A DNA stretch of 47,228 bases. Origin: Caldilineaceae bacterium (lineage in GTDB: Bacteria > Chloroflexota > Anaerolineae > Caldilineales > Caldilineaceae). This document shows, in pieces, positions 1 to 8,115 of this stretch (its first letter is position 1; each line of letters opens with the position of its first letter). The stretch is from NCBI GenBank assembly GCA_018003515.1, contig JAGNDO010000039.1:1-47228 (forward strand). The letters are read 5' to 3'. Under the pieces are notes generated by a model that had not been told where the DNA came from, ran no database searches, and saw nothing but the letters and a program-made list of their open reading frames with translations. The position numbers and the translations under genes are program-made.

Positions 1-105
1 CTGGACGATTTGCGGTCCAAGGTCTTGGCGTTCATCGCCTATTACAACGAGACCATGGCCAAGCCCTTCAAGTGGACTCAGCATGGCAAGGCCCTATCCG
101 CCTAA
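1..105 (+). pseudogene. IS630-type transposase, C-terminal end only
   Basis: Frame 1 is open from the window edge to a TAA and reads as the tail of an IS630/Tc1-mariner-like DDE transposase. The segment FIAYYNETMAKPFKW followed by a short basic tail is the usual C-terminal signature of these enzymes (YN..MAKPFKWT.xGKPL). Only the last 34 residues are in the window, so it is not possible to say whether the upstream part is intact; the entry is called pseudogene only because it is partial here. Directly after its stop the reading frame of an sppA fragment begins, which suggests the element inserted into or beside sppA. No terminal inverted repeat could be recognised. Confidence 0.7.
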
Positions 106-449
106 CTATTTCCGCCGACCTGTACTACGACGGTCTGGACGCCATCGCCAACGGCCAAGTGTGGACCGGCGCCCAGGCCCAAGCCATCGGCCTGGTGGAC
201 GAGATCGGCGACTTCCAAACCGCCATGCTCATGGCCTGCGACATGGCCGGTCTGCCCACGGATTACAGCGTGCCCATTGTGCCGGTCAAGGCATCCGGCG
301 GGTTGCTGGCGCAGCCCTTCAAGCAGGCCCAGGATACCCTTGGCGGCCTGTCGGCGCTGGCCTCCGCGGTTCTGCGGGGCGAAGTTTCGGAGCTGTTTAG
401 TCGGGAGCGGATTTGGTTTATCGCCGATGGATTACCGAAAGTTAAATAG
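106..449 (+). pseudogene. sppA: sppA fragment (signal peptide peptidase, C-terminal part)
   Basis: The frame from just after the transposase stop to TAG encodes about 114 residues. They resemble the end of SppA, a membrane serine protease that degrades cleaved signal peptides. The stretch IANGQVWTGAQAQAIGLVDE followed by IG is the highly conserved block near the end of the S49 family core (A.GRVWTG.QA...GLVDE.G). The N-terminal membrane segment and the catalytic Lys and Ser halves are missing; no start codon with a ribosome binding site precedes the homologous part. The simplest reading is a gene beheaded by the neighbouring IS630-type element. A less likely alternative is an assembly join. 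Not expected to be functional. Confidence 0.75.
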
Positions 450-538
450 CGTTGCGAGGATGAGCGAATAGATTTACAGGCTATTGACGGACGACAGATT
501 TAGATAGCGCGAGAAGTTTGGTAAAAAAGCCGTCTTGA

Positions 539-1135
539 TTAGTCCATGAATCGCAAGCCTTGTCGATCTAGTTCCTGTGCGATGAATGGGGCTTTCTTCT
601 GTAGATAAGAGAACGAGATTCCTCCACTTCGGAATTCATTGACCCACGCCTCTCGCTCGGTCACGAGGTCATCATCTTCATTTAACTTCAGAATTGTTAT
701 TGTGCGTTGAACTGTTTCCTTATCGTGAGGAGATAAGTCGTGGCCAGGCTTTACAAACATAGATGAGAAGTCAATAATAAACCAATCGGAAGGCAAAGCA
801 AAGGGATCTAGAATTTCTTTGGTCCCCTTTCTGCTGTTAAATCTCGCAGCTACGTATCGAAAGTTGGACCACTCATATGCAAGTTGTGGATCTTGCGACT
901 TGGGAATAAAATGATCGATCGAGTGGTTACCCGTGCTATGGGGTATCCAATGCGCACAATATGCGCAGATGCTCTCGTAGGCTATGCTCATGTCAGGGAG
1001 TACTCGCCGCCAATACTCTCTCCCTTCCCACTGTCTGACTGTCGGAATTGGAATTTCTGCCAGGAAGCGCTGTCCCGGATTCCTTACGCGATCATCAAAA
1101 TCAGTCGGGGCTGGCTGGGGGCGTATTGGAATCAT
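539..1135 (-). CDS. HNH endonuclease, PtuB-like, third gene of the methylase-ATPase-HNH operon
   Basis: A 198-residue protein with an HNH nuclease core. Cys57-x2-Cys60 is followed by SIDHFIPKS (Asp74, His75), Asn91 and the FNSRKG segment (Asn100). That is the layout of the HNH proteins partnered with OLD/ABC-type ATPases, as in Septu PtuB and TIGR02646-like families. The N-terminal 50 residues and the C-terminal helical 80 residues are unassigned. Its ATG overlaps the TGA of the ATPase gene as ATGA, so translation is almost certainly coupled and the two proteins probably form one complex. Expected role: metal-dependent cleavage of DNA (or RNA) when licensed by the ATPase. The base composition is lower in GC than the flanking housekeeping genes, in line with transfer. 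The nuclease family is well supported; the biological target is inferred. Confidence 0.85.
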   Translation of the reverse strand: MIPIRPQPAPTDFDDRVRNPGQRFLAEIPIPTVRQWEGREYWRRVLPDMSIAYESICAYCAHWIPHSTGNHSIDHFIPKSQDPQLAYEWSNFRYVAARFNSRKGTKEILDPFALPSDWFIIDFSSMFVKPGHDLSPHDKETVQRTITILKLNEDDDLVTEREAWVNEFRSGGISFSYLQKKAPFIAQELDRQGLRFMD

Positions 1136-3063
1136 AACTTTACACCATGCTGTTCAGCGAAATATGTCCACCGGGGCCAAAAACCATCTCCATGCGATGG
1201 CAAGTACTTCATCAGACGCTTCGACACTTCAATGATAGCATCTTTTGCAATCTCATCACGAGATTGAAGTTCTTTGGCATCTTCAATTGCTTTTTCTGCT
1301 TCTTCTGAGCGTGGTTGATCCATTTCAAAAATATCAGATCTTAACCAGGAATCTGCTGTTCCATAGAGCGAGAATTCTGACTCAAATACTGCGACCTCCG
1401 CATCAAAAAGGTTCTGTCTCACCAAATCTAGATGGAAAATCTTGTCTTTTCCGACATCAAATAATGGTTCTGATGATGCCATAACTAAAGGGGAGTGGGT
1501 AGCCACAAGTAATTGCATTTGAAGGTTAGGTGCTAAATCTTGTTGTACATCCAATAATGCTGGTAAGATTTTACGTTGCCACTTTGGATGTAAATGTGCC
1601 TCAATTTCATCTATGAGTATGACCATTCTGTTTTGCGGATCTCTACGCACGAGGTTTGACTGTTCTTTGTGTTCTATCCAGGCCCACACAATAAGATATG
1701 CCAGCGCAACGATACGCCGAACACCAGCGGAAGCATATACTAGCGGCGTTTCACCATACGAATGCCTTATAGTCGGTATCCAACGACTATCGCCTGGCAC
1801 TCTAGTAGGTTTGCCTGGTTCCAAGATCCCAAGGTCACCTTGTGTTACGTCGGGTGGAGAAAGGCGCCTCAGGACACGTTTCAAAATCTCAAAAACCTCT
1901 TTATCTGGACTGTTTTGCCAAACAATCCAATCGCTAATCAATCCATTCGATAGGTAAGTCGTCTTGCCACCAAATTTGTCTTGAATACCTTCCCAAACCT
2001 CCTCCCTAGAAAAAACAAGAGGTCTAGCCGTAGTCGGCTTCCCTGTGTTTGCCCAGTAATCTCTAGCAGGATCCCAGACAGCAAAGGCCCCATCTACTCG
2101 GGCATAAATCAATAGACCAGGTACCGTTGGACGCTCGTTCTGAGAAGTCCAACTCTGCAAATCCCAGTCATAGATCGATTCACCTTGATTGGTTCTGCCA
2201 GAAGCCCCGCGTATTTGAAAGCCGATTCGCGGTTCATCGCGTCCAGCATCTCGCCTAGGGTAAGCTTGAAATCCTGGCCAATTTCCAGTCAATGCCCAAT
2301 ACGAACATTCTAGCAAAAAGCTTTTCCCAAGCCCGTTATCACCGGTAAATAAATTGACGCGTTCGGCAAAATCAAGCCGGATTTTTCTGGCTGGACCAAC
2401 CCCTTCGATTGTCAGTGTGGATAGAGTTCCACCTTCGTCGTTGGGTGTATCAGGTGCAGGTGGGATTTTAAGATCTTCAACTAATTCCACCCAAGAAAAT
2501 TGTTCTTCCATAAACCAATCACCCAGATCGCGTGGGGCGTTAGCATCAAACAGTTCCCTCTGTTCTGTTTCCGTAATATTGAACTGTTCATAAAACCGAT
2601 TGATAATATCTTGAAAAGAAGTTTTTGGCGGCCAATCGACATCGCGATAAAGCCAGATCGCCATTGCAAATGTAGGGAGGGGACGTTTACGGCCTAGTTT
2701 GTTTTTCAGGACAGAAATATACTCGCTTTTCCATCCCCACTGACTCGTGCCTGATTCATGTATAAACGCCTGGCCAAAGGTCTGCGTCCGCACAGCTTGA
2801 AGTCCACTGGAGGCATAGTCTGGTCGAAGCCAATACTTCTCTTTATCTGAGATGCGGAATGATCTAAAAAACCAGTTCGACCGTTTATCAGGATGATAAT
2901 ATTTCTTGAGAAATTTATCATCTTCTTGGTTAATCGAAAACTCAACTTTACGCCCGACTGGTAAGTTACCTTGCTTAAAAACCAAAAAACTAATGCCATA
3001 AAATGGATGAACTGCCTCCAGCCTCTTCATGGCGTATTCGATCAGACCTTGATTAAAGTACAT
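1132..3063 (-). CDS. AAA/ABC-type ATPase, PtuA-like, with large unassigned N-terminal domain
   Basis: About 643 residues. Residues 1-215 match no family I can name; residues 220-640 form an OLD/Rad50-like ATPase. Visible motifs are Walker A GDNGLGKS (about 241-248), an ABC-signature-like YASAGVRRI (about 443-451), Walker B MVILIDEIEAHLHPKWQ (about 480-496) and the H-loop ATHSPLV (about 521-527). The ATP cassette resembles ATPases that travel with HNH nucleases in Septu-type defence. The chosen ATG has AGAGGT six bases upstream and lies 10 bp after the methylase stop; an in-frame GTG 21 bases further upstream would overlap the methylase gene. The stop overlaps the HNH start. Likely role: sense foreign DNA or a missing modification and gate the HNH nuclease. 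The N-terminal domain could be the DNA-recognition module; that is inference. Confidence 0.85.
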   Translation of the reverse strand: MYFNQGLIEYAMKRLEAVHPFYGISFLVFKQGNLPVGRKVEFSINQEDDKFLKKYYHPDKRSNWFFRSFRISDKEKYWLRPDYASSGLQAVRTQTFGQAFIHESGTSQWGWKSEYISVLKNKLGRKRPLPTFAMAIWLYRDVDWPPKTSFQDIINRFYEQFNITETEQRELFDANAPRDLGDWFMEEQFSWVELVEDLKIPPAPDTPNDEGGTLSTLTIEGVGPARKIRLDFAERVNLFTGDNGLGKSFLLECSYWALTGNWPGFQAYPRRDAGRDEPRIGFQIRGASGRTNQGESIYDWDLQSWTSQNERPTVPGLLIYARVDGAFAVWDPARDYWANTGKPTTARPLVFSREEVWEGIQDKFGGKTTYLSNGLISDWIVWQNSPDKEVFEILKRVLRRLSPPDVTQGDLGILEPGKPTRVPGDSRWIPTIRHSYGETPLVYASAGVRRIVALAYLIVWAWIEHKEQSNLVRRDPQNRMVILIDEIEAHLHPKWQRKILPALLDVQQDLAPNLQMQLLVATHSPLVMASSEPLFDVGKDKIFHLDLVRQNLFDAEVAVFESEFSLYGTADSWLRSDIFEMDQPRSEEAEKAIEDAKELQSRDEIAKDAIIEVSKRLMKYLPSHGDGFWPRWTYFAEQHGVKL

Positions 3064-3073
3064 AACTCTACCT

Positions 3074-3919
3074 CTATGATTCACTCAGGTTGTCAACCAT
3101 AAATTGACAAAACTCCGGATTTAAGTCAATTCCTGTAGCGGAACGTCCCGATTGAACTGCAACCCGTAGCGTAGTGCCCCCCCCGGCGAATGGGTCCAAG
3201 ACTGATCCATGAGGTGGGCATCCAACATCAAGACATCTTTGCACCAATTCGTCGGGATACGGAGCCGTTCCCAACTGAGTAGCTTTGGGTCGGGCAACAA
3301 TTGTCCACATATCTTCTTGTTCTTCTGCATCAAGAACACTACGATCAAAGTAATATTTACGACTCTTGACGAACATAAAGATGTTTTCGTAACTTCTTTT
3401 AGGTCTGTCTTTAACTGATTCTGGAAGAGAGTATTTTCGATACCAGATAATCGGACTTCGAAGCACCCATTGCCGGTTAGTCATTTCTAAAGCAACTCGC
3501 CATGGAATCCCTATCAATGATTTCGGCTTAACCCCAATATCGAGACCGCCACTCTTATCGACGGCTCTTAATCCAAAACGCCTCTTGCTGCTTTTCTTGT
3601 CAATTCCGTGTGACTGTCCTTTACCCGAATAATATGTATCGCCAAGATTCAAGAAGAGTACTCCATCAGGCTTTAGTACTCTATATACGTCATCAAACAC
3701 CGAGCATATGGACTTTACATAACCGGAAACGGTATCTTCTTGACCGATTTGTCCGTCTACATCATAGTCTCGTAGCCAGTAATATGGAGGTGACGTAACA
3801 ACACAATTGAAATTATCACTAGGCAATTTTCGCAATACTTGAGTAGCATCACCGTTAATAATTGTCCAGTCAACGTTTGATTTTGTAGATCCAGAGTACA
3901 CCGTGGGTAAAGCAGTCAT
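3074..3919 (-). CDS. DNA methyltransferase (N4-cytosine/N6-adenine, beta-type order)
   Basis: A 281-residue, AdoMet-dependent DNA amino-methyltransferase. The catalytic motif TSPPY (residues 42-46) comes before the AdoMet-binding motif DPFAGGGTT (242-250), the order of the beta group in Pfam DNA_methylase N6/N4. Other landmarks are LRDYDVDGQIG, FLNLGDTYY, GIPWRVAL, WYRKYSLPESVKDRP and GIDLNPEF. The SPPY form is more common in N4-cytosine enzymes, although adenine cannot be excluded. No separate target-recognition domain stands out apart from residues 95-135. First gene of the operon; its stop is 10 bp before the ATPase ATG. In this setting the most economical role is protection of self DNA against the ATPase-HNH pair. 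It could also be an orphan or phage-derived methylase that happens to share the promoter. Confidence 0.9.
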   Translation of the reverse strand: MTALPTVYSGSTKSNVDWTIINGDATQVLRKLPSDNFNCVVTSPPYYWLRDYDVDGQIGQEDTVSGYVKSICSVFDDVYRVLKPDGVLFLNLGDTYYSGKGQSHGIDKKSSKRRFGLRAVDKSGGLDIGVKPKSLIGIPWRVALEMTNRQWVLRSPIIWYRKYSLPESVKDRPKRSYENIFMFVKSRKYYFDRSVLDAEEQEDMWTIVARPKATQLGTAPYPDELVQRCLDVGCPPHGSVLDPFAGGGTTLRVAVQSGRSATGIDLNPEFCQFMVDNLSES

Positions 3920-4016
3920 ATGGGAATTCTTTGCGATAGTTTTGTATGTAGATTCAGATGTGCGTAGATTACCACTATTCTACAGTTTGCGGAAATGAAT
4001 ATGATGGAATCAGCAT

Positions 4017-4070
4017 ACTGGTCAGACCATCATCAATGATTATATAATGGACCAGTAAAATAGACCACTG
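4017..4070 (-). promoter_or_regulatory. Promoter and palindromic operator candidate of the methylase operon
   Basis: Reading the minus strand there is a perfect TATAAT (plus positions 4039-4044). The -35 region is poor and is occupied by a TGGTC copy. An 11-bp perfect palindrome TGGTCTGACCA (plus 4019-4029) sits where transcription would start. Further TGGTC/GACCA copies lie at 4050-4054 and 4063-4067. A strong -10, a weak -35 and repeated half-sites are typical of a regulated promoter. The methylase or an unlinked repressor could be the ligand. Motifs are seen directly; function is inferred. Confidence 0.5.
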
Positions 4071-4171
4071 GGCAATACTCATGTTTAGCACGATTGTTCT
4101 GGGATCGACTAAAATCAAACCTAAACGGCAGTGTTGACTAGCCAATCCAAGCAACCCTGAAAGGCCACATC

Positions 4172-5422
4172 ATGACTTTCGACGTCCAATCCATTCGCAA
4201 ACAATTCCCCGCCCTGAGCGAGCAGTTCGGGGAGACGCCCGGTATCTTTTTTGATGGTCCCGGCGGCACCCAGGTGCCCCAGTCGGTGATCGACGCCATG
4301 ACCGACTATTTGGTGCGGCGCAACGCCAACACCCACGGCCCCTTCGAGACCTCCCGGCGCACGGACGCCACCATCGAGTACGCCCACCAAGCCCTGGCCG
4401 ACTTCCTTAACGCGGAACCGGACGAGGTCTTTTTCGGCAACAACATGACCAGCCTCACCTATGCCATGAGCCGCACCCTGGCCAACGAGATCCACCGGGG
4501 GGACGAGATCGTGGTCACCTACCTCGACCATGACGCCAATGTGGCCCCCTGGCTGCAACTGGCCGAGGACCGGGGGGCCACCATCCGCTGGGCGGACGTG
4601 GATCTGGAGACCTGCACCCTGGACATGGATCATTTTAAGTCCCTGCTCAACGAGAAGACCAAGATCGTGGCTGTGGGCTATGCCAGCAACGCCACGGGGA
4701 CGATCAACGACGTGGCGACCGTGGTCAAATGGGCCAAGGAGGTCGGCGCGCTCAGCTACATCGACGCTGTTCACTACACCCCCCACGGCCTGATCGATGT
4801 CAAGGCCCTGGACTGCGATTTTTTGGTATGCAGCCCGTACAAATTCTTCGGTCCCCACGCCGGGGTGCTCTTTGGCAAGCGGGCGCATTTGGAACGGCTG
4901 CGCTCGTATCAGGTGCGCCCCGCCGGGCCGAAGCCGCCCAAGAAGTGGGAGACGGGGACGGGCAATTTCGAGGCCCAGGCCGGGTCCGCGGCCGCGGTGG
5001 ACTACATCGCCAGCCTGGGGGTCAGCCAGGGCACGGCCCAAGCGGGCGACACCCGACGCACAAAACTGGTGGCCGCCTATGCCGCCATCCACGAATATGA
5101 GACTGTGTTGAAGGAGAAATTGCTCACCGGCCTAGAGGCCATGCCCGGCGTGCGCGTCTACGGTATCACCGAGCGGGCGGACTGGGAGAAACGGGTCACC
5201 ACCGTCTCCATCCGCAAGGAAGGGGTGAGGCCCCTGGCTCTGGCCGAAGCCTTGGGCAAGGAGAATATCTTCGTCTGGGAGGGGAATTTCTACGCCCTCT
5301 CCATCAGCCAGCGTTTGGGTGTGGAGGAGAGCGGGGGCCTCGTGCGGATTGGGCTGGTGCATTACAACACGGCGGAAGAGGTGGATCGGTTGTTGGAGGT
5401 GATTGAAGGGGTGACAAGCTGA
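4172..5422 (+). CDS. Cysteine desulfurase-like PLP protein (TIGR01976-type)
   Basis: A 416-residue fold-type I PLP enzyme of the cysteine-desulfurase-like group (VC1184/TIGR01976 type). The family start FPAL, the GIFFDGPGGTQVP segment, YIDAVHYTPHG (Asp198, His201) and the PLP-lysine segment CSPYKFFGPHAG (Lys224) are all present. No cysteine occurs after residue 220, so the catalytic cysteine loop of true NifS/IscS/SufS desulfurases is absent. Sulfur mobilisation is therefore doubtful and the substrate is unknown. The ATG follows GAAAGG at a normal distance. It faces the dienelactone hydrolase gene tail to tail across a hairpin. High GC and normal codon use mark it as chromosomal backbone just outside the defence island. 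Confidence 0.85.
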   Translation: MTFDVQSIRKQFPALSEQFGETPGIFFDGPGGTQVPQSVIDAMTDYLVRRNANTHGPFETSRRTDATIEYAHQALADFLNAEPDEVFFGNNMTSLTYAMSRTLANEIHRGDEIVVTYLDHDANVAPWLQLAEDRGATIRWADVDLETCTLDMDHFKSLLNEKTKIVAVGYASNATGTINDVATVVKWAKEVGALSYIDAVHYTPHGLIDVKALDCDFLVCSPYKFFGPHAGVLFGKRAHLERLRSYQVRPAGPKPPKKWETGTGNFEAQAGSAAAVDYIASLGVSQGTAQAGDTRRTKLVAAYAAIHEYETVLKEKLLTGLEAMPGVRVYGITERADWEKRVTTVSIRKEGVRPLALAEALGKENIFVWEGNFYALSISQRLGVEESGGLVRIGLVHYNTAEEVDRLLEVIEGVTS

Positions 5423-5423
5423 G

Positions 5424-5482
5424 CGGGTGAAGGGGTGAAGGGGTGAACAGCGGTCATCACCCTTTCACCCCTTCACCCCTTC
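5424..5482. terminator. Family F inverted repeat between convergent genes
   Basis: Iterated GGGTGAAGGGGTGAA on the left is answered by TTTCACCCCTTCACCC on the right around a short loop. It lies exactly between two convergent stop codons and overlaps the last codons and stop of the minus-strand gene. It probably acts as a bidirectional terminator. The arms are imperfect tandem 8-mers, as in the other hairpin families of the window. Confidence 0.6.
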
Positions 5483-6399
5483 AGTGCCGCCAACACCCGC
5501 TCCCACGCATCCGCCGCGGCGTCGGGGCGATAGCTGGGGCGGGTGTCGTTGAAGAAGGAGTGGGGGGCGCCGTCGTAGATGATGATCTCGTTCTGGATGC
5601 CGGCGGCGGTGAGGGCGTCGCCCATGGCCCGTACGCCAGCTACGGGGATGCCGCCGTCGTCGGCTCCGTAGAGGCCGAGGATGGGGCATTTGACCTGGGT
5701 TGCCTCTACGGCGGTGAGGGGCGAGCCGTAGAAGGGGATGGCGACGCTCAAATTCTCTGCCACCAGACTGGTCTGCAAAACCAGCCGCCCGCCCATGCAG
5801 AAGCCGACGATCCCCGCTTTGTCCCCGCTCACATAGTCCTGGGCCAGCAGATAGTCCACCGCGGCCCGGATCTCTTCGATGGCCGCGGCCATGTCCAGTT
5901 CCATCACCTGCTTGCGAGCCTCGTCCGGCTCGCTGGTGACGACCCCGTGGTAGAGATCCGGGGCCAGGGCCACAAACCCAGCGTCGGCAAAGCGCCGGGT
6001 GACCTCCTTGATGTGCTCGTTCAATCCCCACCACTCCTGAAGCACCACCACGGCCGGGGCCGGTTCGTCGCCTTCGGGTCGGGCCAGATAGCCGGTCAAC
6101 GCCTGAGCCTCTCTTTGACCATAGATGATCCCTGCGGCCAACAGCCCCACCACCACACTTGCCTCCTGGGCCGGGACGGAGGTGGCGACCAAATCAGGTT
6201 CAGCTTCGCCCTGGGCCTGAGGCTCCACGACCACGGGATCGTTGGGCGCATTGGGGGGCACAGTGGCGCAGGCGGCCAAGAGTACATTGGCCGCGGCCAT
6301 ACTGCCCACGGCCACGGAGGCCCGTTTCAAAAACTGGCGGCGGCTGATCTCCCCAACCCGAAACGACCGCACCAACTGCATGACATAGACTCGATCCAT
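5473..6399 (-). CDS. Exported dienelactone hydrolase family protein (Tat lipoprotein)
   Basis: 308 residues. The N-terminus carries a Tat-like signal, SRRQFLKRA (19-27), then a hydrophobic stretch and a lipobox-like LLAAC (Cys44), so a folded, lipid-anchored exported enzyme is expected. From residue 95 it is an alpha/beta hydrolase of the dienelactone hydrolase family: [14 protein letters not shown], nucleophile motif GFCMGG (Cys201), Asp247 or Asp248 in YGADDGG, and His280 in APHSFFND. The cysteine nucleophile and W-W-G segment are diagnostic. Substrate unknown; the family opens lactone rings or cleaves esters. The last codons and the stop lie inside the family F hairpin. The start ATG has AAAGGAGAGA upstream. 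Confidence 0.9.
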   Translation of the reverse strand: MDRVYVMQLVRSFRVGEISRRQFLKRASVAVGSMAAANVLLAACATVPPNAPNDPVVVEPQAQGEAEPDLVATSVPAQEASVVVGLLAAGIIYGQREAQALTGYLARPEGDEPAPAVVVLQEWWGLNEHIKEVTRRFADAGFVALAPDLYHGVVTSEPDEARKQVMELDMAAAIEEIRAAVDYLLAQDYVSGDKAGIVGFCMGGRLVLQTSLVAENLSVAIPFYGSPLTAVEATQVKCPILGLYGADDGGIPVAGVRAMGDALTAAGIQNEIIIYDGAPHSFFNDTRPSYRPDAAADAWERVLAALKG

Positions 6400-6498
6400 G
6401 ATCTCTCTCCTTTTGAATGTGTGAACCCTGGGGGGAACTGGTCACAACTATAGCGGGGAACCGGGGAGAAGACAAGTCTTGAAAAACAACTTCACTAC

Positions 6499-6580
6499 AA
6501 AATAGCCACAAAGATCACAAAGAACACAAAGATTTTTTCTCTGTGATCTTTGTGTTCTTTGTGATCTTTGTGGCTATTTT
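6499..6580. repeat. Family B long hairpin (35-bp perfect arms)
   Basis: The arms consist of CACAAAG units (AAAATAGCCACAAAGATCAC at the left outer end) and are perfectly complementary over 35 bp around a 12-base loop. It lies immediately after the stop of the tyrosine phenol-lyase gene and about 100 bp upstream of the hydrolase start, so it can terminate the former. The outer T-run on the right arm is compatible with termination. Same family at 19733-19804 and 29633-29703. Confidence 0.75.
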
Positions 6581-8011
6581 TTACTTGATCGGCTCGAATT
6601 TGGCCTGGAAGAAGCGGAGGTATTCGGGTTCGTAGACCATGCGCAGGCCCGTGGTGTTGGATCGGTTGTCGTAGACGGCCTTGACGGACTCGGCGACGAC
6701 GTCCATGTGGGCCTGGGTGTAGACCCGGCGGGGGATGGTCAGGCGGACGAGTTCCAGGGCGGGGTAGCGGTGATCCCCGGTCTTGGGGTCGCGCCCGGCG
6801 CTGACTACGCCCCGCTCCATGCTGCGGATGCCGGAGTCGAGATAGAGTTCACCGGCCAGGGTTTGGGCGGGGAAGAGGCTTTGGGCCAGGTGGGGATAGA
6901 TCTTCTTGGCGTCCAGGAAGATGGCGTGGCCGCCCACGGGCTGCACGATGGGAATGTCCCAGTCGGTGAGTAGCTCGCCCAGATAGCGCACCTGGCCGAT
7001 GCGGGCGCGCATGTGGTCGTCCTGCACGGATTCCCCGATGCCGATGGCCAGGGCTTCCATGTCCCGCCCGGCCATGCCGCCGTATGTATGCAGCCCTTCG
7101 TAGATCACCACCATGTTGCGGGCTTTTTCAAAGACATCCCACTCGTTCAGGGCCAGCCAGCCGCCGATGTTGACCAGATTGTCCTTCTTGGCGCTCATCC
7201 ACGCCCCGTCGGTGTAGCCGCAAAACTCCTTCAAGATGGCGGCGATGGGGGTGTTGGCATAGCCCTCTTCCCGCTCTTGGATGAAGAAGCTGTTTTCGGC
7301 CATGCGGGTGGCGTCCAAATAGAGGCGGATGTTGTGCTGGTCACACAGGGCGCGCAGGGCCTTGACGTTGGCCATGCTCACGGGCTGGCCCCCCGCCATG
7401 TTCACCGTCCCGGCCAAGCTGACATAGGCGATCTGGTCCGCGCCCACCCGGTCGATCAGGGCTTGCAGCTTGTCCAAGTCCACGTTGCCCTTGAAGGGGT
7501 GCAGGCTGTCCGGGTCGTGGGCCTCGTCGATGATCACATCCACGAAGATGCCCCCGGCCAATTCCTGGTGCAGGCGGGTGGTGGTGAAGTACATGTTGCC
7601 CGGCACATACTGGCCCTTGCGGATGGCCGCCTGGCTGATCAAATTCTCGGCTCCCCGGCCCTGGTGGGTGGGGACGATGTGTTTGTAGCCGTAGAAATTC
7701 TGGATGGCCGCTTCAAGATGGTAAAAATTGCGGCTGCCGGCATAGGATTCATCCCCCAGCATCAGCCCGGCCCACTGGCGGTCGCTCATGGCGCTGGTGC
7801 CGCTGTCCGTGAGCAGGTCAATGTAGACATCCTCCGAGCGTAGGAGGAAGGTGTTGTAGCCCGCCTCGTTCATGGCCGCGGCTCGCTGGGCCGCGGTGAT
7901 CATGGCGATGGGTTCCACCATCTTGATCTTCCACGGTTCCGCCCACGAGCGGCGGTGGAATTGTTGGCCCATGGTTTGGGGGACGATTTTTTCGGGTGTT
8001 TGGTCGGTCAT
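6581..8011 (-). CDS. tpl: Tyrosine phenol-lyase (beta-tyrosinase)
   Basis: A 476-residue PLP lyase of the tryptophanase/tyrosine phenol-lyase family, full length. The PLP lysine is in MSAKKDNLVNIGG (Lys276). Residues that separate the two activities favour tyrosine: SMERG with Arg400 (Arg381 in the Citrobacter enzyme; Ile in tryptophanase), LRFF with Phe467 (Phe448; His in tryptophanase) and FTTTRLHQE rather than the tryptophanase loop. Expected reaction: L-tyrosine + H2O to phenol + pyruvate + ammonia, reversible. The start was placed at the ATG with AAAGGAG eight bases upstream; an upstream in-frame ATG would add 21 residues encoded by the family C repeat. An Lrp-type regulator lies just upstream in the same direction and may control it by an amino acid. 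Confidence 0.88.
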   Translation of the reverse strand: MTDQTPEKIVPQTMGQQFHRRSWAEPWKIKMVEPIAMITAAQRAAAMNEAGYNTFLLRSEDVYIDLLTDSGTSAMSDRQWAGLMLGDESYAGSRNFYHLEAAIQNFYGYKHIVPTHQGRGAENLISQAAIRKGQYVPGNMYFTTTRLHQELAGGIFVDVIIDEAHDPDSLHPFKGNVDLDKLQALIDRVGADQIAYVSLAGTVNMAGGQPVSMANVKALRALCDQHNIRLYLDATRMAENSFFIQEREEGYANTPIAAILKEFCGYTDGAWMSAKKDNLVNIGGWLALNEWDVFEKARNMVVIYEGLHTYGGMAGRDMEALAIGIGESVQDDHMRARIGQVRYLGELLTDWDIPIVQPVGGHAIFLDAKKIYPHLAQSLFPAQTLAGELYLDSGIRSMERGVVSAGRDPKTGDHRYPALELVRLTIPRRVYTQAHMDVVAESVKAVYDNRSNTTGLRMVYEPEYLRFFQAKFEPIK

Positions 8012-8027
8012 ATTGATTGCTCCTTTG

Positions 8028-8110
8028 GATTGAGAGATTGAGAGATTGGGCGATTGAGAGATTGGATCGGGCATACACCCAATCTCCTAATCTCCCAATC
8101 GCCCAATCTC
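8028..8110. repeat. Family C hairpin between the Lrp-type gene and tpl
   Basis: The left arm is built from GATTGAGAGATTGAGAGATT-like 8-mers and the right arm from CCAATCTCCTAATCTCCC-like units. The loop is about 11 bases. It follows the stop of the regulator gene and precedes the tpl ribosome binding site by 9 bases, so it lies in the transcript leader of tpl if the two genes are co-transcribed. Confidence 0.7.
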
Positions 8111-8115
8111 TAGAC

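Noticed and set aside
539..3919. Retron of the Ec78 type, which also uses PtuA/PtuB-like effectors
   Set aside because: No reverse transcriptase gene and no msr-msd-like structured RNA beside the operon.
5443..6453. Long plus-strand frame opposite the dienelactone hydrolase
   Set aside because: Antisense shadow of a GC-rich gene; low-complexity Gly/His/Gln composition, and the minus strand carries full catalytic motifs.
6499..6580. CRISPR array, because of evenly spaced CACAAAG repeats
   Set aside because: Units are contiguous without unique spacers and form one inverted repeat; no cas genes.
6581..8011. Tryptophanase (tnaA)
   Set aside because: Position-specific residues (Arg400, Phe467, TTTR loop) match tyrosine phenol-lyase, not tryptophanase.
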